From: Cyanobacteria bacterium Co-bin13
GTDB lineage: Bacteria > Cyanobacteriota > Cyanobacteriia > Phormidesmidales > Phormidesmidaceae
Direction of reading: 5' to 3'
Length of the DNA: 18,940 nt
Assembly: GCA_014534385.1 (NCBI GenBank)
Contig: JACVRP010000016.1
Coordinates: 1-18,940 of the forward strand
This document shows, piece after piece, positions 7,174 to 13,264 of the stretch (the stretch's first letter is position 1; the number at the start of each line of letters is the position of its first letter). The notes beneath the pieces are model-generated. The model did no database searches, was not told the origin of the DNA, and was given only the letters and a program-made list of their open reading frames with translations. Both the position numbers and the translations under genes were made by a program.

Positions 7174-7926
7174 ATGACAACCGCGCTACCCACCTTGGGT
7201 GACACCTGGCAAAAAACTCTGCAGTGGCAGCCTGACAAGTCTCAAAGAGCACTTTTTCAGAAGCTTTATAAAGGCATTTTGCAGGGCAATCAACAGTTCA
7301 ACCTAACCCGCATCACAGCCCCAGAAGAATTCTGGGAAAAGCACCTGTGGGATTCGCTGCTGGGTATTGCGCCCTGGCTGCTGCCCCCAGAGCAGTCAGA
7401 AGGAGTAGCTGTGCCCGTTCAGCGGGTAATCGATATTGGCACGGGAGGCGGTTTTCCAGGGCTGCCGGTAGCGATCGCAAAACCCGACTGGCAAGTTACC
7501 TGCCTTGACTCAACCCGCAAGAAAATTGCGTTTCTCGCTGAGCTGAGCCAGTCCTTGGCCCTGCCTCAGGTTCAGACAGCAGCTGATCGAGCCGAGTCTT
7601 TTGCCCGGCACCCCGCCCACCGAGAGACTTACGACTTAGCCCTTATCCGTGCCGTTGGGCCAGCCACGGTTTGCGCCGAATATGCCCTGCCGCTGGTCAA
7701 AGTCAACGGCAGGGCAGTGCTCTACCGGGGCCAGTGGACAGCCGACGAAGCCCAGGCTCTAGCCAAGGCTGCAGCCCGACTGGGAGGCGGCGACATTGAG
7801 GTACAGGCCGCGACCACCCCACTGAGTCAGGGCGTTCGTCACTGCGTTTATATCCGCAAGCACAGCCCCACCCCGATTGAGTTTCCTCGCACACCAGGGA
7901 CAGCTGCGAAGCAGCCGTTGGCGTGA
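7174..7926 (+). CDS. rsmG: 16S rRNA (guanine527-N7)-methyltransferase
   Basis: A 250-residue RsmG (GidB) enzyme that methylates N7 of G527 in 16S rRNA using S-adenosylmethionine. Seen directly: the N-terminal QQFNLTRI and EKHLWDSL segments, and the SAM-binding motif VIDIGTGGGFPG (85-96), followed by the conserved CLDSTRKKIAFL with its acidic residue at the end of strand 2. LALIRAVGP at 156-163 is the usual active-site region. The C-terminal 20 residues are a low-complexity Pro/Thr tail. Loss of this enzyme in bacteria gives low-level streptomycin resistance. It is tightly coupled to the upstream ATPase gene, and its stop is 11 bases from the convergent TerB-like gene, with no visible terminator between them. 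Confidence 0.96.
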   Translation: MTTALPTLGDTWQKTLQWQPDKSQRALFQKLYKGILQGNQQFNLTRITAPEEFWEKHLWDSLLGIAPWLLPPEQSEGVAVPVQRVIDIGTGGGFPGLPVAIAKPDWQVTCLDSTRKKIAFLAELSQSLALPQVQTAADRAESFARHPAHRETYDLALIRAVGPATVCAEYALPLVKVNGRAVLYRGQWTADEAQALAKAAARLGGGDIEVQAATTPLSQGVRHCVYIRKHSPTPIEFPRTPGTAAKQPLA

Positions 7927-7937
7927 GAGGATGACTT

Positions 7938-8387
7938 CTAACCGCGATTTTTGATGTTCATCACCTGCACAATCTGCAGAGCCATGTCGCCTGGAATTTC
8001 CAGAATTCGGTACAGATCGTCGAGAAAGGACTGTTCCTGGGGGGCGACTGTGCCGTCGGAGAGGACAAGATCGGTGGCGATCGCAAAGGCGGTTTCTCGC
8101 AGGTCTTGGGGCAGGGATTGCTTGGCCAGCGCAATCAGTTCGCCGGGGCCATACTGCTTCAGCATCGCCAGCAGCTTGTCAAACATGCGGTGCATGACGT
8201 CGGCGGAGTAGCTGCTAAAGAGCTGCATTCGGGAGAGCGCCAGGGTCATTTCCTGGCCTTCCTGTTCTGAGAGGTAGCCGTCGGCTGCGATCGCAACCAG
8301 GGCCACACAGGCAAAAGATTCTGCCGGACTTAGATTCACCGCAGTCGGTTCGACTTGGGCTTTGAAAACACCGTCTGATGGCCCCAT
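7938..8387 (-). CDS. TerB-like (tellurite resistance) family protein
   Basis: A 149-residue all-helical cytosolic protein of the TerB superfamily. Two repeated helical halves each carry an acidic loop: AIAADGYLSEQE (about 32-43) and LVLSDGTVAPQEQSFL (about 107-122). These resemble the metal-binding loops of TerB. The family name comes from tellurite resistance operons, but lone cyanobacterial copies have no shown link to tellurite, and no other ter genes are here. The start at 8385-8387 is backed by AAAGGA about seven bases upstream. It is convergent with rsmG, with only 11 bases between stops. Confidence 0.88.
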   Translation of the reverse strand: MGPSDGVFKAQVEPTAVNLSPAESFACVALVAIAADGYLSEQEGQEMTLALSRMQLFSSYSADVMHRMFDKLLAMLKQYGPGELIALAKQSLPQDLRETAFAIATDLVLSDGTVAPQEQSFLDDLYRILEIPGDMALQIVQVMNIKNRG

Positions 8388-8662
8388 ACGCTATCCTTTA
8401 ACGTCGCTAATACATCTTGCCTCAATTCTCCTGGGGTGCAATGGGGTTTTGAAGAGACTTTACAGCCCCAGCGCGGGCAGTTTTCGGCAAATTAAGATGA
8501 ATTTTCAGGCAGCGTTTTGTCCGTCCTCAGGTTGGGATAGCGCGTAACAAAGACTGCTGACCTGTACGGGCTGGCTCACCCTGATAGGGATGAAGGGGGT
8601 GGTTACAGCCCCTTATTTAAAGCGGGCTCAGCCGCTAAAAGGCTGGTTACTGCACACGGCGA
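8388..8662. other. Non-coding region with small hairpins upstream of the TerB gene
   Basis: No credible ORF. It contains short stems: CCCT-GAT-AGGG (8579-8589), AAGGGG with CCCCTT (8593-8598 and 8609-8614, followed by ATTTAAA) and AGCGG with CCGCT (8621-8636). The TerB promoter should lie in the left part, but I cannot pinpoint it. The right part leads into the palindrome and RNA candidate described separately. Confidence 0.4.
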
Positions 8663-8688
8663 CCAGGTGTGATCAAACTCACACCTGG
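8663..8688. promoter_or_regulatory. CRP-like operator palindrome
   Basis: CCAGGTGTGA-TCAAAC-TCACACCTGG is a perfect inverted repeat with 10-base arms. Its core TGTGA-N6-TCACA (8668-8683) is exactly the consensus of CRP-family cAMP receptors, including the cyanobacterial SyCRP1. It lies about 275 bases before the TerB start on one side and about 50 bases before the putative small RNA on the other. Binding is inferred only. Confidence 0.5.
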
Positions 8689-8694
8689 CTGTGA

Positions 8695-8724
8695 TAAAAG
8701 TCCTGTTACTACGGAGGACTTTTA
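8695..8724. terminator. Hairpin with A-arm and T-arm
   Basis: TAAAAGTCCT (8695-8704) and AGGACTTTTA (8715-8724) pair perfectly around a 10-base loop. The AAAA and TTTT arms are typical of bidirectional terminators in which the T-run is inside the stem. It may end an upstream transcript, or be part of the promoter region of the RNA candidate to its right. Confidence 0.4.
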
Positions 8725-8732
8725 AGGATACT

Positions 8733-8814
8733 TAAGAAGACTCAACTCTAGCCGAGTCATCTACAGGGAACACACAACCGACCGACAGACCTTCGGGAGT
8801 CCTGTCGGTTTTTT
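8733..8814 (+). ncRNA. Putative small RNA with intrinsic terminator
   Basis: About 80 bases with the layout of a bacterial sRNA: a 5' hairpin (GACTC 8739-8743 with GAGTC 8754-8758, extended by AGA/TCT around an A-A mismatch), an unpaired purine-rich centre containing GGGAACACAC (8766-8775), and a strong terminator hairpin with six T. A GATACT at 8727-8732 could be the -10, but there is no good -35. The layout resembles the cyanobacterial Yfr2 family, which has a GGAAACA-type single-stranded motif. The match is by eye and is not a verified assignment. The 5' end is approximate. Confidence 0.45.
8781..8814 (+). terminator. Strong intrinsic terminator of the RNA candidate
   Basis: ACCGACAG (8781-8788) pairs with CTGTCGGT (8802-8809) around an inner part with a TTCG, followed by a T-run at 8809-8814. 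It faces rightward, yet no plus-strand protein gene lies upstream for more than 800 bases, so it must end a non-coding RNA or a very long read-through. Confidence 0.85.
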
Positions 8815-8845
8815 ATTGCTATTTTTTGAGAGCAGATGCCCCCGA

Positions 8846-9481
8846 CTAGCGCATCGCTGACATCGTATTTTTCCAGGTCAGCTCTCGACAGAGAACGGTC
8901 AGCGCCCGCTGGTCGGCCCCCTGGAAAAGCTCACTCTCAATGAGTTCGCTCAGCACCTGCTGGGCCAGCTGCGTTGCAAAGGTGCCCCCCGATCTCAGCA
9001 GCTGACTGTAATAGGAAAATTGAGGCTGGCCCTTGGGGCTCAGGTGGAAGCGGTACACCGCTTCCTCATTCATCTGATAAACCGGCGTATTCACAGGCAC
9101 CACGGCCCTGGGAATGCCGTGCCAACCGTGACGGCTGCCATTATTTAGCTCCAGGGTGCCAATTAAGACGACGCCTAACAGCATACGAGTTTCTTGCACC
9201 AGATCAGGCGTAAATAGCGGGTCCGGTTCGCTGGAGAGACGAGGACCGCTATTGAGAAACATGGGATTAGACAGCTGAGAGTTGTAGATTAGGCCTACGG
9301 CCCAGTGCCGCTCCTCATTTTCCAGGCTGACAAACTGGCCAAAGCCAAAGTCTTCAGCACAGGGCGGCGCAGAGACATCCTGCTGGTCATCGACCTGCAC
9401 CACGTAATCATGGTGAGAGTTGGATTTGACTACTTTGCCAATGCGGCAGCGCTGTGGAGCCGCCTGTTCAAACAGATCCAT
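8846..9481 (-). CDS. HAS-barrel-like cyanobacterial protein
   Basis: Read from the ATG at 9479-9481, a 211-residue soluble protein. GGAGG at 9486-9490, four bases before that ATG, decides this start over a GTG/ATG further upstream that would extend into the apcD terminator. Residues about 10-85 look like a HAS barrel (the small beta-barrel of HerA helicases and ATP synthase): short strands with FGFGQFVSLE, then HWAVGLIYNSQLSNPMFLNSGPRLSS. The remaining 125 residues include a hydrophobic LLGVVLIGTLEL strand and a helical C-terminus. There is no P-loop, so it is not an ATPase. Its role is unknown. It follows apcD in the same direction but beyond an intrinsic terminator. My family assignment is moderate. 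Confidence 0.75.
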   Translation of the reverse strand: MDLFEQAAPQRCRIGKVVKSNSHHDYVVQVDDQQDVSAPPCAEDFGFGQFVSLENEERHWAVGLIYNSQLSNPMFLNSGPRLSSEPDPLFTPDLVQETRMLLGVVLIGTLELNNGSRHGWHGIPRAVVPVNTPVYQMNEEAVYRFHLSPKGQPQFSYYSQLLRSGGTFATQLAQQVLSELIESELFQGADQRALTVLCRELTWKNTMSAMR

Positions 9482-9510
9482 ATTTCCTCCACCCTTCCAA
9501 GAACCAGGAT

Positions 9511-9546
9511 CAATAAAAATAAAAAGGGCACAGCCAGGCTGCGCCC
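9511..9546 (-). terminator. Intrinsic terminator of apcD
   Basis: Read on the minus strand, GGGCGCAG and CTGTGCCC form an 8-bp stem (one G-U pair) around CCTGG, followed by TTTTTATTTTTATTG. It starts 40 bases past the apcD stop and ends only 30 bases before the next start codon. Confidence 0.88.
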
Positions 9547-9586
9547 CTACCATTGTGCAAGGAAATCAGAACTCAGTTCAAACGTT

Positions 9587-10072
9587 CTATGACATTGCCT
9601 GAATCAGGAAGTCAAAGTAAGGCCGAGCTTCACCAGCATCGTCATCTGAGAGCAGGTTGAGGGAAGCCTCTTTGAGGCAGCGAATAGCTTCAGCCATGCC
9701 GGGAACGGGCACGTTGAGCGCGTTGTACATTTCCCGCACGCCAACAATGCCAATGCTCTCAATCGGAGTACTGTTGCCTGCTAGCACGCCGTAGGTAATC
9801 AGGCGCAGATACCAGCCATAGTCTCGAATGCACAGAGCCCGCTGCTTCTGACCATAGGCATTGCCGCCGGGGGCAATGAAATCAGGACGGCGTCTCCAGA
9901 GTTCTTTGCTGGCCTGGTCAACGATTTTCTTCTCGTTGTCTGCCAACGTGGTGGCGATGCGCATCCGCTGGTCGCCGGTTTTTAAAAAGTCTTCAATCGT
10001 CTTGAGCTCGCCGCTGGTAGGGTAGCGCAGCTCATCGTCGGCGTTGAGAATTACTTGGCTAACGACTGACAT
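9587..10072 (-). CDS. apcD: Allophycocyanin-B alpha subunit (terminal emitter)
   Basis: A 161-residue phycobiliprotein. It replaces one ApcA in a core cylinder of the phycobilisome and binds a phycocyanobilin of low energy, passing excitation to photosystem I or II from the thylakoid surface. It is recognised as ApcD rather than ApcA, ApcB or ApcF by the start MSVVSQVILNADDELRYP, the stretch RRPDFIAPGGNAYGQKQR and the C-terminus YFDFLIQAMS. Cys81 in ALCIRDY is the bilin attachment site. I chose the ATG at 10070-10072 because the family begins MSVVSQ; an upstream in-frame start would add nine residues that do not fit. No clear ribosome site is visible before it. No other phycobilisome genes are in the window, as is common for apcD. 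Confidence 0.97.
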   Translation of the reverse strand: MSVVSQVILNADDELRYPTSGELKTIEDFLKTGDQRMRIATTLADNEKKIVDQASKELWRRRPDFIAPGGNAYGQKQRALCIRDYGWYLRLITYGVLAGNSTPIESIGIVGVREMYNALNVPVPGMAEAIRCLKEASLNLLSDDDAGEARPYFDFLIQAMS

Positions 10073-10475
10073 AGTTTTTTTTGATGACCGCGATGACACT
10101 GTATCAACGATAGTTTAGCGACTTCAGGGCACTCAAGAAAAGCGATCTTCTCATCTAAACCCTGTAAGGCCTGCTTTTGTCGGGCAAACTACAGGCCTAT
10201 TTAAAAGCTGGTTCCCGGTTTTATATGGGGGTTTGACTATCTATCTGGGGGGTTGCCAAGTGGATGAGAAAGGGGTTTCTCTTGTAAAGAGTTTGAAACA
10301 TTTCCCTGGCCGTGGCGCTGCCTACTCAAGCCGTAATCTGATCAGAAGTGCGCCGGATCAGGGCCGAACCGGTAGAGAAGATGACCGCAAGTGAACCGCA
10401 CTCAGTCGAAAAAACTGCCACAAACCCGATAGGGATTGCTAGAGTCAGAGACTGGACTCACGCGGGGCATGGGCA
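10073..10475. other. 403-base divergent region upstream of apcD and rlmD
   Basis: No credible ORF. It should carry the apcD promoter (-) and the rlmD promoter (+), but no hexamer pair is strong enough to name. It contains inverted repeats AGGCCTG-N18-CAGGCCT (10167-10198), with an outer CCTGTA/TACAGG alternative, and CTGATC-N12-GATCAG near 10337-10360. The first lies about 95 bases upstream of the apcD start and could sit in its 5' UTR. Confidence 0.4.
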
Positions 10476-11843
10476 ATGGCTGACTGGCAGGCGGGCGCGA
10501 TCTTAGATCTGGAGATTACTGACCTCAACAGTACGGGAGATGGCCTGGGTCGCTGGGATGGCCGGGTGGTCTTTGTGCCTGACACAGTACCGGGAGACAG
10601 CATTCGCACCAAGCTGGTGCAGGTAAAACCCACCTTTGCCCGAGGCAGCCTGGTGGAGGTGGTAGAGGCTTCGGCGGAGCGGGTGCGTCCGGCCTGTATT
10701 GTGGCGGACAAATGCGGCGGCTGTCAGTGGCAGACTGTGTCCTACGAGGCTCAGCTGGCGGCCAAGCAGCAGCAGGTTGAGGAAGCGCTCAGACGCATCG
10801 GTGGGTTTGTTGACCCTGTTATTAGCCCGATCCTGGGGGCTGAAAATTCTTTGGGGTATCGCAACAAGGTGACTTACCCCCTGGCGCGCTCCTTAGAAGG
10901 CCAGGTCAAGGCTGGCTACTACCGCAAGGGCAGCCACAAGCTGGTGAATTTAAACCAGTGCCCGGTGCAGGATGGGCGGCTGAACCCGCTGCTGGCGGAG
11001 ATCAAGCAGGATATTCAGACCCAGGGCTGGTCGATTTACGATGAGAAGCGGCACCAAGGGCGGCTGCGTCACCTGTCTCTGCGGATTGGCCGACGAACAG
11101 GGCAAATCCTGCTAACGCTGGTCGCAACCGTGCGGGGTTTGCAAAACCTGGAGGAGCAGGCCCAGGTGTGGTTAGAGCGCTACCCTGATTTGGTAGGGGT
11201 TTGCCTCAACTACAATCCGGCTAAAACCAATGCCATCTTGGGGGAAGAAACCCACGCCGTGGCAGGCCGGCCTTATCTAGAAGAGTCCTTTGCTGGGTTG
11301 ACCTTTCGCATCCATCCCACCACGTTTTTCCAGGTCTATACGGAGCAGGCTGAGCGTTTGCTGGGGGTGATTTTGGAGGAACTGGCGCTCCAGGGCAGCG
11401 AAGTGGTGATCGACGCTTACGCTGGGATTGGTACGCTGACGCTGCCAGTTTCACGGCGATCGCGCCGCTGCATCGGCCTTGAAGTGCAGCCTGAAGCCGT
11501 GCAGCAGGGTCTGGCAAATGCTGGTTTGAACGATATTGAAAACGTAGAGTTCCGAGTGGGCAGCGTGGAGCAGATGCTGCCGCAGGTAGCCGGAGAATTG
11601 GAGGAGGGGCCAGATGTGGTGATCCTAGATCCACCTCGCAAGGGCTGCGATCGCATCGTCCTCGACGCCCTGCTCGCAATTAAGCCGCCCCGCATTGTCT
11701 ACATGAGTTGCAACCCAGCTACCCTGGCCCGCGACCTAAAGATTCTCTGTGAGGAGGGGGGCTACCGACTGCAGCGGGTGCAGCCGGCTGACTTCTTTCC
11801 GCAAACTGCGCATGTGGAGTGTGCTGCATTTCTGATAGCTTAG
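10476..11843 (+). CDS. rlmD: 23S rRNA (uracil-C5)-methyltransferase, RlmD/RumA type
   Basis: A 455-residue iron-sulphur tRNA/rRNA m5U methyltransferase. Residues 1-65 form a TRAM RNA-binding domain. Cys74, Cys80, Cys83 and Cys162 match the four ligands of the [4Fe-4S] cluster (C-x5-C-x2-C plus a later QCPV). The Rossmann-like methyltransferase domain has DAYAGIGT (313-320) for SAM, DPPRKGCD (385-392), the catalytic nucleophile Cys412 in MSCNPATLARDL and the general base Glu448 in HVEC. The enzyme attacks C6 of uracil and methylates C5. Which uridine (U1939 or U747) cannot be told from sequence alone. The start is the ATG at 10476 with a GGGG run upstream. It is followed after 31 bases by lpxD. 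Confidence 0.93.
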   Translation: MADWQAGAILDLEITDLNSTGDGLGRWDGRVVFVPDTVPGDSIRTKLVQVKPTFARGSLVEVVEASAERVRPACIVADKCGGCQWQTVSYEAQLAAKQQQVEEALRRIGGFVDPVISPILGAENSLGYRNKVTYPLARSLEGQVKAGYYRKGSHKLVNLNQCPVQDGRLNPLLAEIKQDIQTQGWSIYDEKRHQGRLRHLSLRIGRRTGQILLTLVATVRGLQNLEEQAQVWLERYPDLVGVCLNYNPAKTNAILGEETHAVAGRPYLEESFAGLTFRIHPTTFFQVYTEQAERLLGVILEELALQGSEVVIDAYAGIGTLTLPVSRRSRRCIGLEVQPEAVQQGLANAGLNDIENVEFRVGSVEQMLPQVAGELEEGPDVVILDPPRKGCDRIVLDALLAIKPPRIVYMSCNPATLARDLKILCEEGGYRLQRVQPADFFPQTAHVECAAFLIA

Positions 11844-11874
11844 AATCGCCCTGATTCAAAGCCAGTAGCGCCCC

Positions 11875-12921
11875 ATGAAGTTCAGCGAAATTGCCGCCAA
11901 AATTGGGATTACCGAACAGTCGAGCCTGATTCAGTATGCCGACCGCGACCCAGAAATTGCGGAAGTGAGCGCTGTAGACCAGGCTGAAGCTGGAGCACTG
12001 AGCTATATCGAGGGAGACAAGTTTGCCAGCGCTGTGGCAACGACCCAGGCCAGCGCCCTGATTTTGCCTAAGAACGAGGCCCTCCAAGCCCAAGCCAGCG
12101 AGCGGGGAATTGCTTGGCTCAGTACGTCCGATCCACGGCTGGGGTTTGCCCGTGCGATCGCACTTTTCTACCAGCCGTTTAAGCTGCCTCCCAGCATTCA
12201 CCCCACGGCGGTTATCGATCCCTCAGCCACGCTGGGGGAAGGCGTTGCGATCGGAGCCCACGTGGTCATTCAGGCTGGGGCCAAAATCGGCAGCGGTGCC
12301 TGCATTCACCCCAACGTGGTGGTTTACCCCAACGCTGAGATTGGCGACGGCACGGTGCTCCACGCCAACTGCGTAGTTCATGAGCGCACAAAAATTGGCC
12401 GTGCCTGCGTGATTCACAGTGGCGCAGCTATCGGCTCTGAGGGCTTTGGCTTTGTGCCCACGGCCCAGGGCTGGGAGAAGATGGAGCAGTCTGGCTACAC
12501 GGTGCTGGAAGATGGGGTTGAGATCGGCTGCAACTCCACCGTCGATCGCCCTGCCGTGGGCGAAACCCGCATCAGGCGCGGCACTAAGCTCGATAACCTG
12601 GTCCACATTGCCCACGGCTGTCAGGTGGGCGAAGGCGTAGTGATGGCGGCCCAAGTGGGCATGGCCGGCGGCGTCACCATCGGCAACCGGGTGATTTTGG
12701 CGGGGCAGGTCGGCATTGCCAACCAGGCCAAGATTGGCGATGGTGCGATCGCAACTGCCAAAGCCGGTATTCACAGCGATGTCGAACCCGGCACCATTGT
12801 TACTGGCATGCCGGCCATTCCGCACAAGCTGTTTTTACGAGCCACCGCAGTCTATAATCGCCTGCCGGAAATGTACCAGACCCTTAAGCAGATCCAGAAG
12901 CAATTTACTTCCACCAAATAG
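11875..12921 (+). CDS. lpxD: UDP-3-O-acylglucosamine N-acyltransferase
   Basis: A 348-residue LpxD, the third step of lipid A synthesis. It adds the N-linked hydroxyacyl chain from acyl-ACP to UDP-3-O-acylglucosamine in the cytosol. Residues 1-100 are the uridine-binding domain. From about 107 there is a left-handed beta helix of hexapeptide repeats ([LIV]-G-x-x-x-x pattern: SIHPTAVIDPSATLGEGVAIG and onward). The catalytic His is His247 in NLVHIAHG, matching His239 of E. coli. The C-terminal helix (RLPEMYQTLKQIQKQF) fits the acyl-carrier-binding end of the family. Length matches E. coli LpxD (341). It shows an LPS outer membrane. It lies outside any visible lpx cluster, 31 bases after rlmD, so the two are probably cotranscribed. 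Confidence 0.95.
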   Translation: MKFSEIAAKIGITEQSSLIQYADRDPEIAEVSAVDQAEAGALSYIEGDKFASAVATTQASALILPKNEALQAQASERGIAWLSTSDPRLGFARAIALFYQPFKLPPSIHPTAVIDPSATLGEGVAIGAHVVIQAGAKIGSGACIHPNVVVYPNAEIGDGTVLHANCVVHERTKIGRACVIHSGAAIGSEGFGFVPTAQGWEKMEQSGYTVLEDGVEIGCNSTVDRPAVGETRIRRGTKLDNLVHIAHGCQVGEGVVMAAQVGMAGGVTIGNRVILAGQVGIANQAKIGDGAIATAKAGIHSDVEPGTIVTGMPAIPHKLFLRATAVYNRLPEMYQTLKQIQKQFTSTK

Positions 12922-12973
12922 TTATCTGTGGACTTTCTAGCGGATTGACTTTGGTGAAAATTTCAGGAGATTG

Positions 12974-13216
12974 TCAACTTAATTTGCGAGAGTTTTCGCT
13001 TTGTAAAAGTTCATATCTTTTTGGGTAGGTCATTGTGAGGCTGCCTTCGACCGGGCAGAGCAATGCCCCTGCTAGCAGCGGTTCTTCGAGGAATTCCTGC
13101 TTGGAAGAGGGGCCGTGCTCTAGGCAGCTCCGACAATAATCAAAGCAATCTGCACAATCTTTAGCGCTTAACTTTTGCTTTACAATTTTGGCAACGTCAA
13201 GATCCACTGACTTCAT
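12974..13216 (-). CDS. Small Cys-rich hypothetical protein
   Basis: From the ATG at 13214-13216 this is 80 residues. AGGG eight bases upstream supports that start over the in-frame GTG at 13243. The N-terminal half is charged and helical (MKSVDLDVAKIVKQKL), followed by four cysteines in C-x2-C-x3-C-x2-C (DCADCFDYCRSCLEHG), a spacing suited to a metal site or disulfides. The C-terminal half is not distinctive. I do not recognise the family. It is divergent from the branching enzyme gene, with a 48-base gap, and convergent with lpxD. It fills an otherwise empty 343-base gap, and its composition resembles a real protein. It could still be a chance ORF. Confidence 0.45.
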   Translation of the reverse strand: MKSVDLDVAKIVKQKLSAKDCADCFDYCRSCLEHGPSSKQEFLEEPLLAGALLCPVEGSLTMTYPKRYELLQSENSRKLS

Positions 13217-13264
13217 TCTTTTGACCCTGTCCGCCGCATCCACTGACCCCGGTTACTTGCGCCT

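Noticed and set aside
7938..8387. Tellurite resistance operon
   Set aside because: Only one TerB-like gene is present with no terA, terC, terD or terZ neighbour, so a resistance role is not supported.
8540..8815. tmRNA, RNase P RNA, SRP RNA, cobalamin or glutamine riboswitch in the 8.4-8.8 kb gap
   Set aside because: I looked for their signature sequences and did not see any.
8974..9213. Plus-strand frame opposite the HAS-barrel gene
   Set aside because: Antisense to a gene with a strong ribosome site and coherent protein pattern.
9482..9553. N-terminal extension of the HAS-barrel protein (24 extra residues)
   Set aside because: The extension is encoded by the apcD terminator and T-run, and GGAGG sits just before the internal ATG at 9481.
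12223..12825. 200-codon minus-strand frame inside lpxD
   Set aside because: Its repetitive His/Asn/Gly pattern mirrors the hexapeptide repeats of LpxD on the other strand; an antisense shadow.
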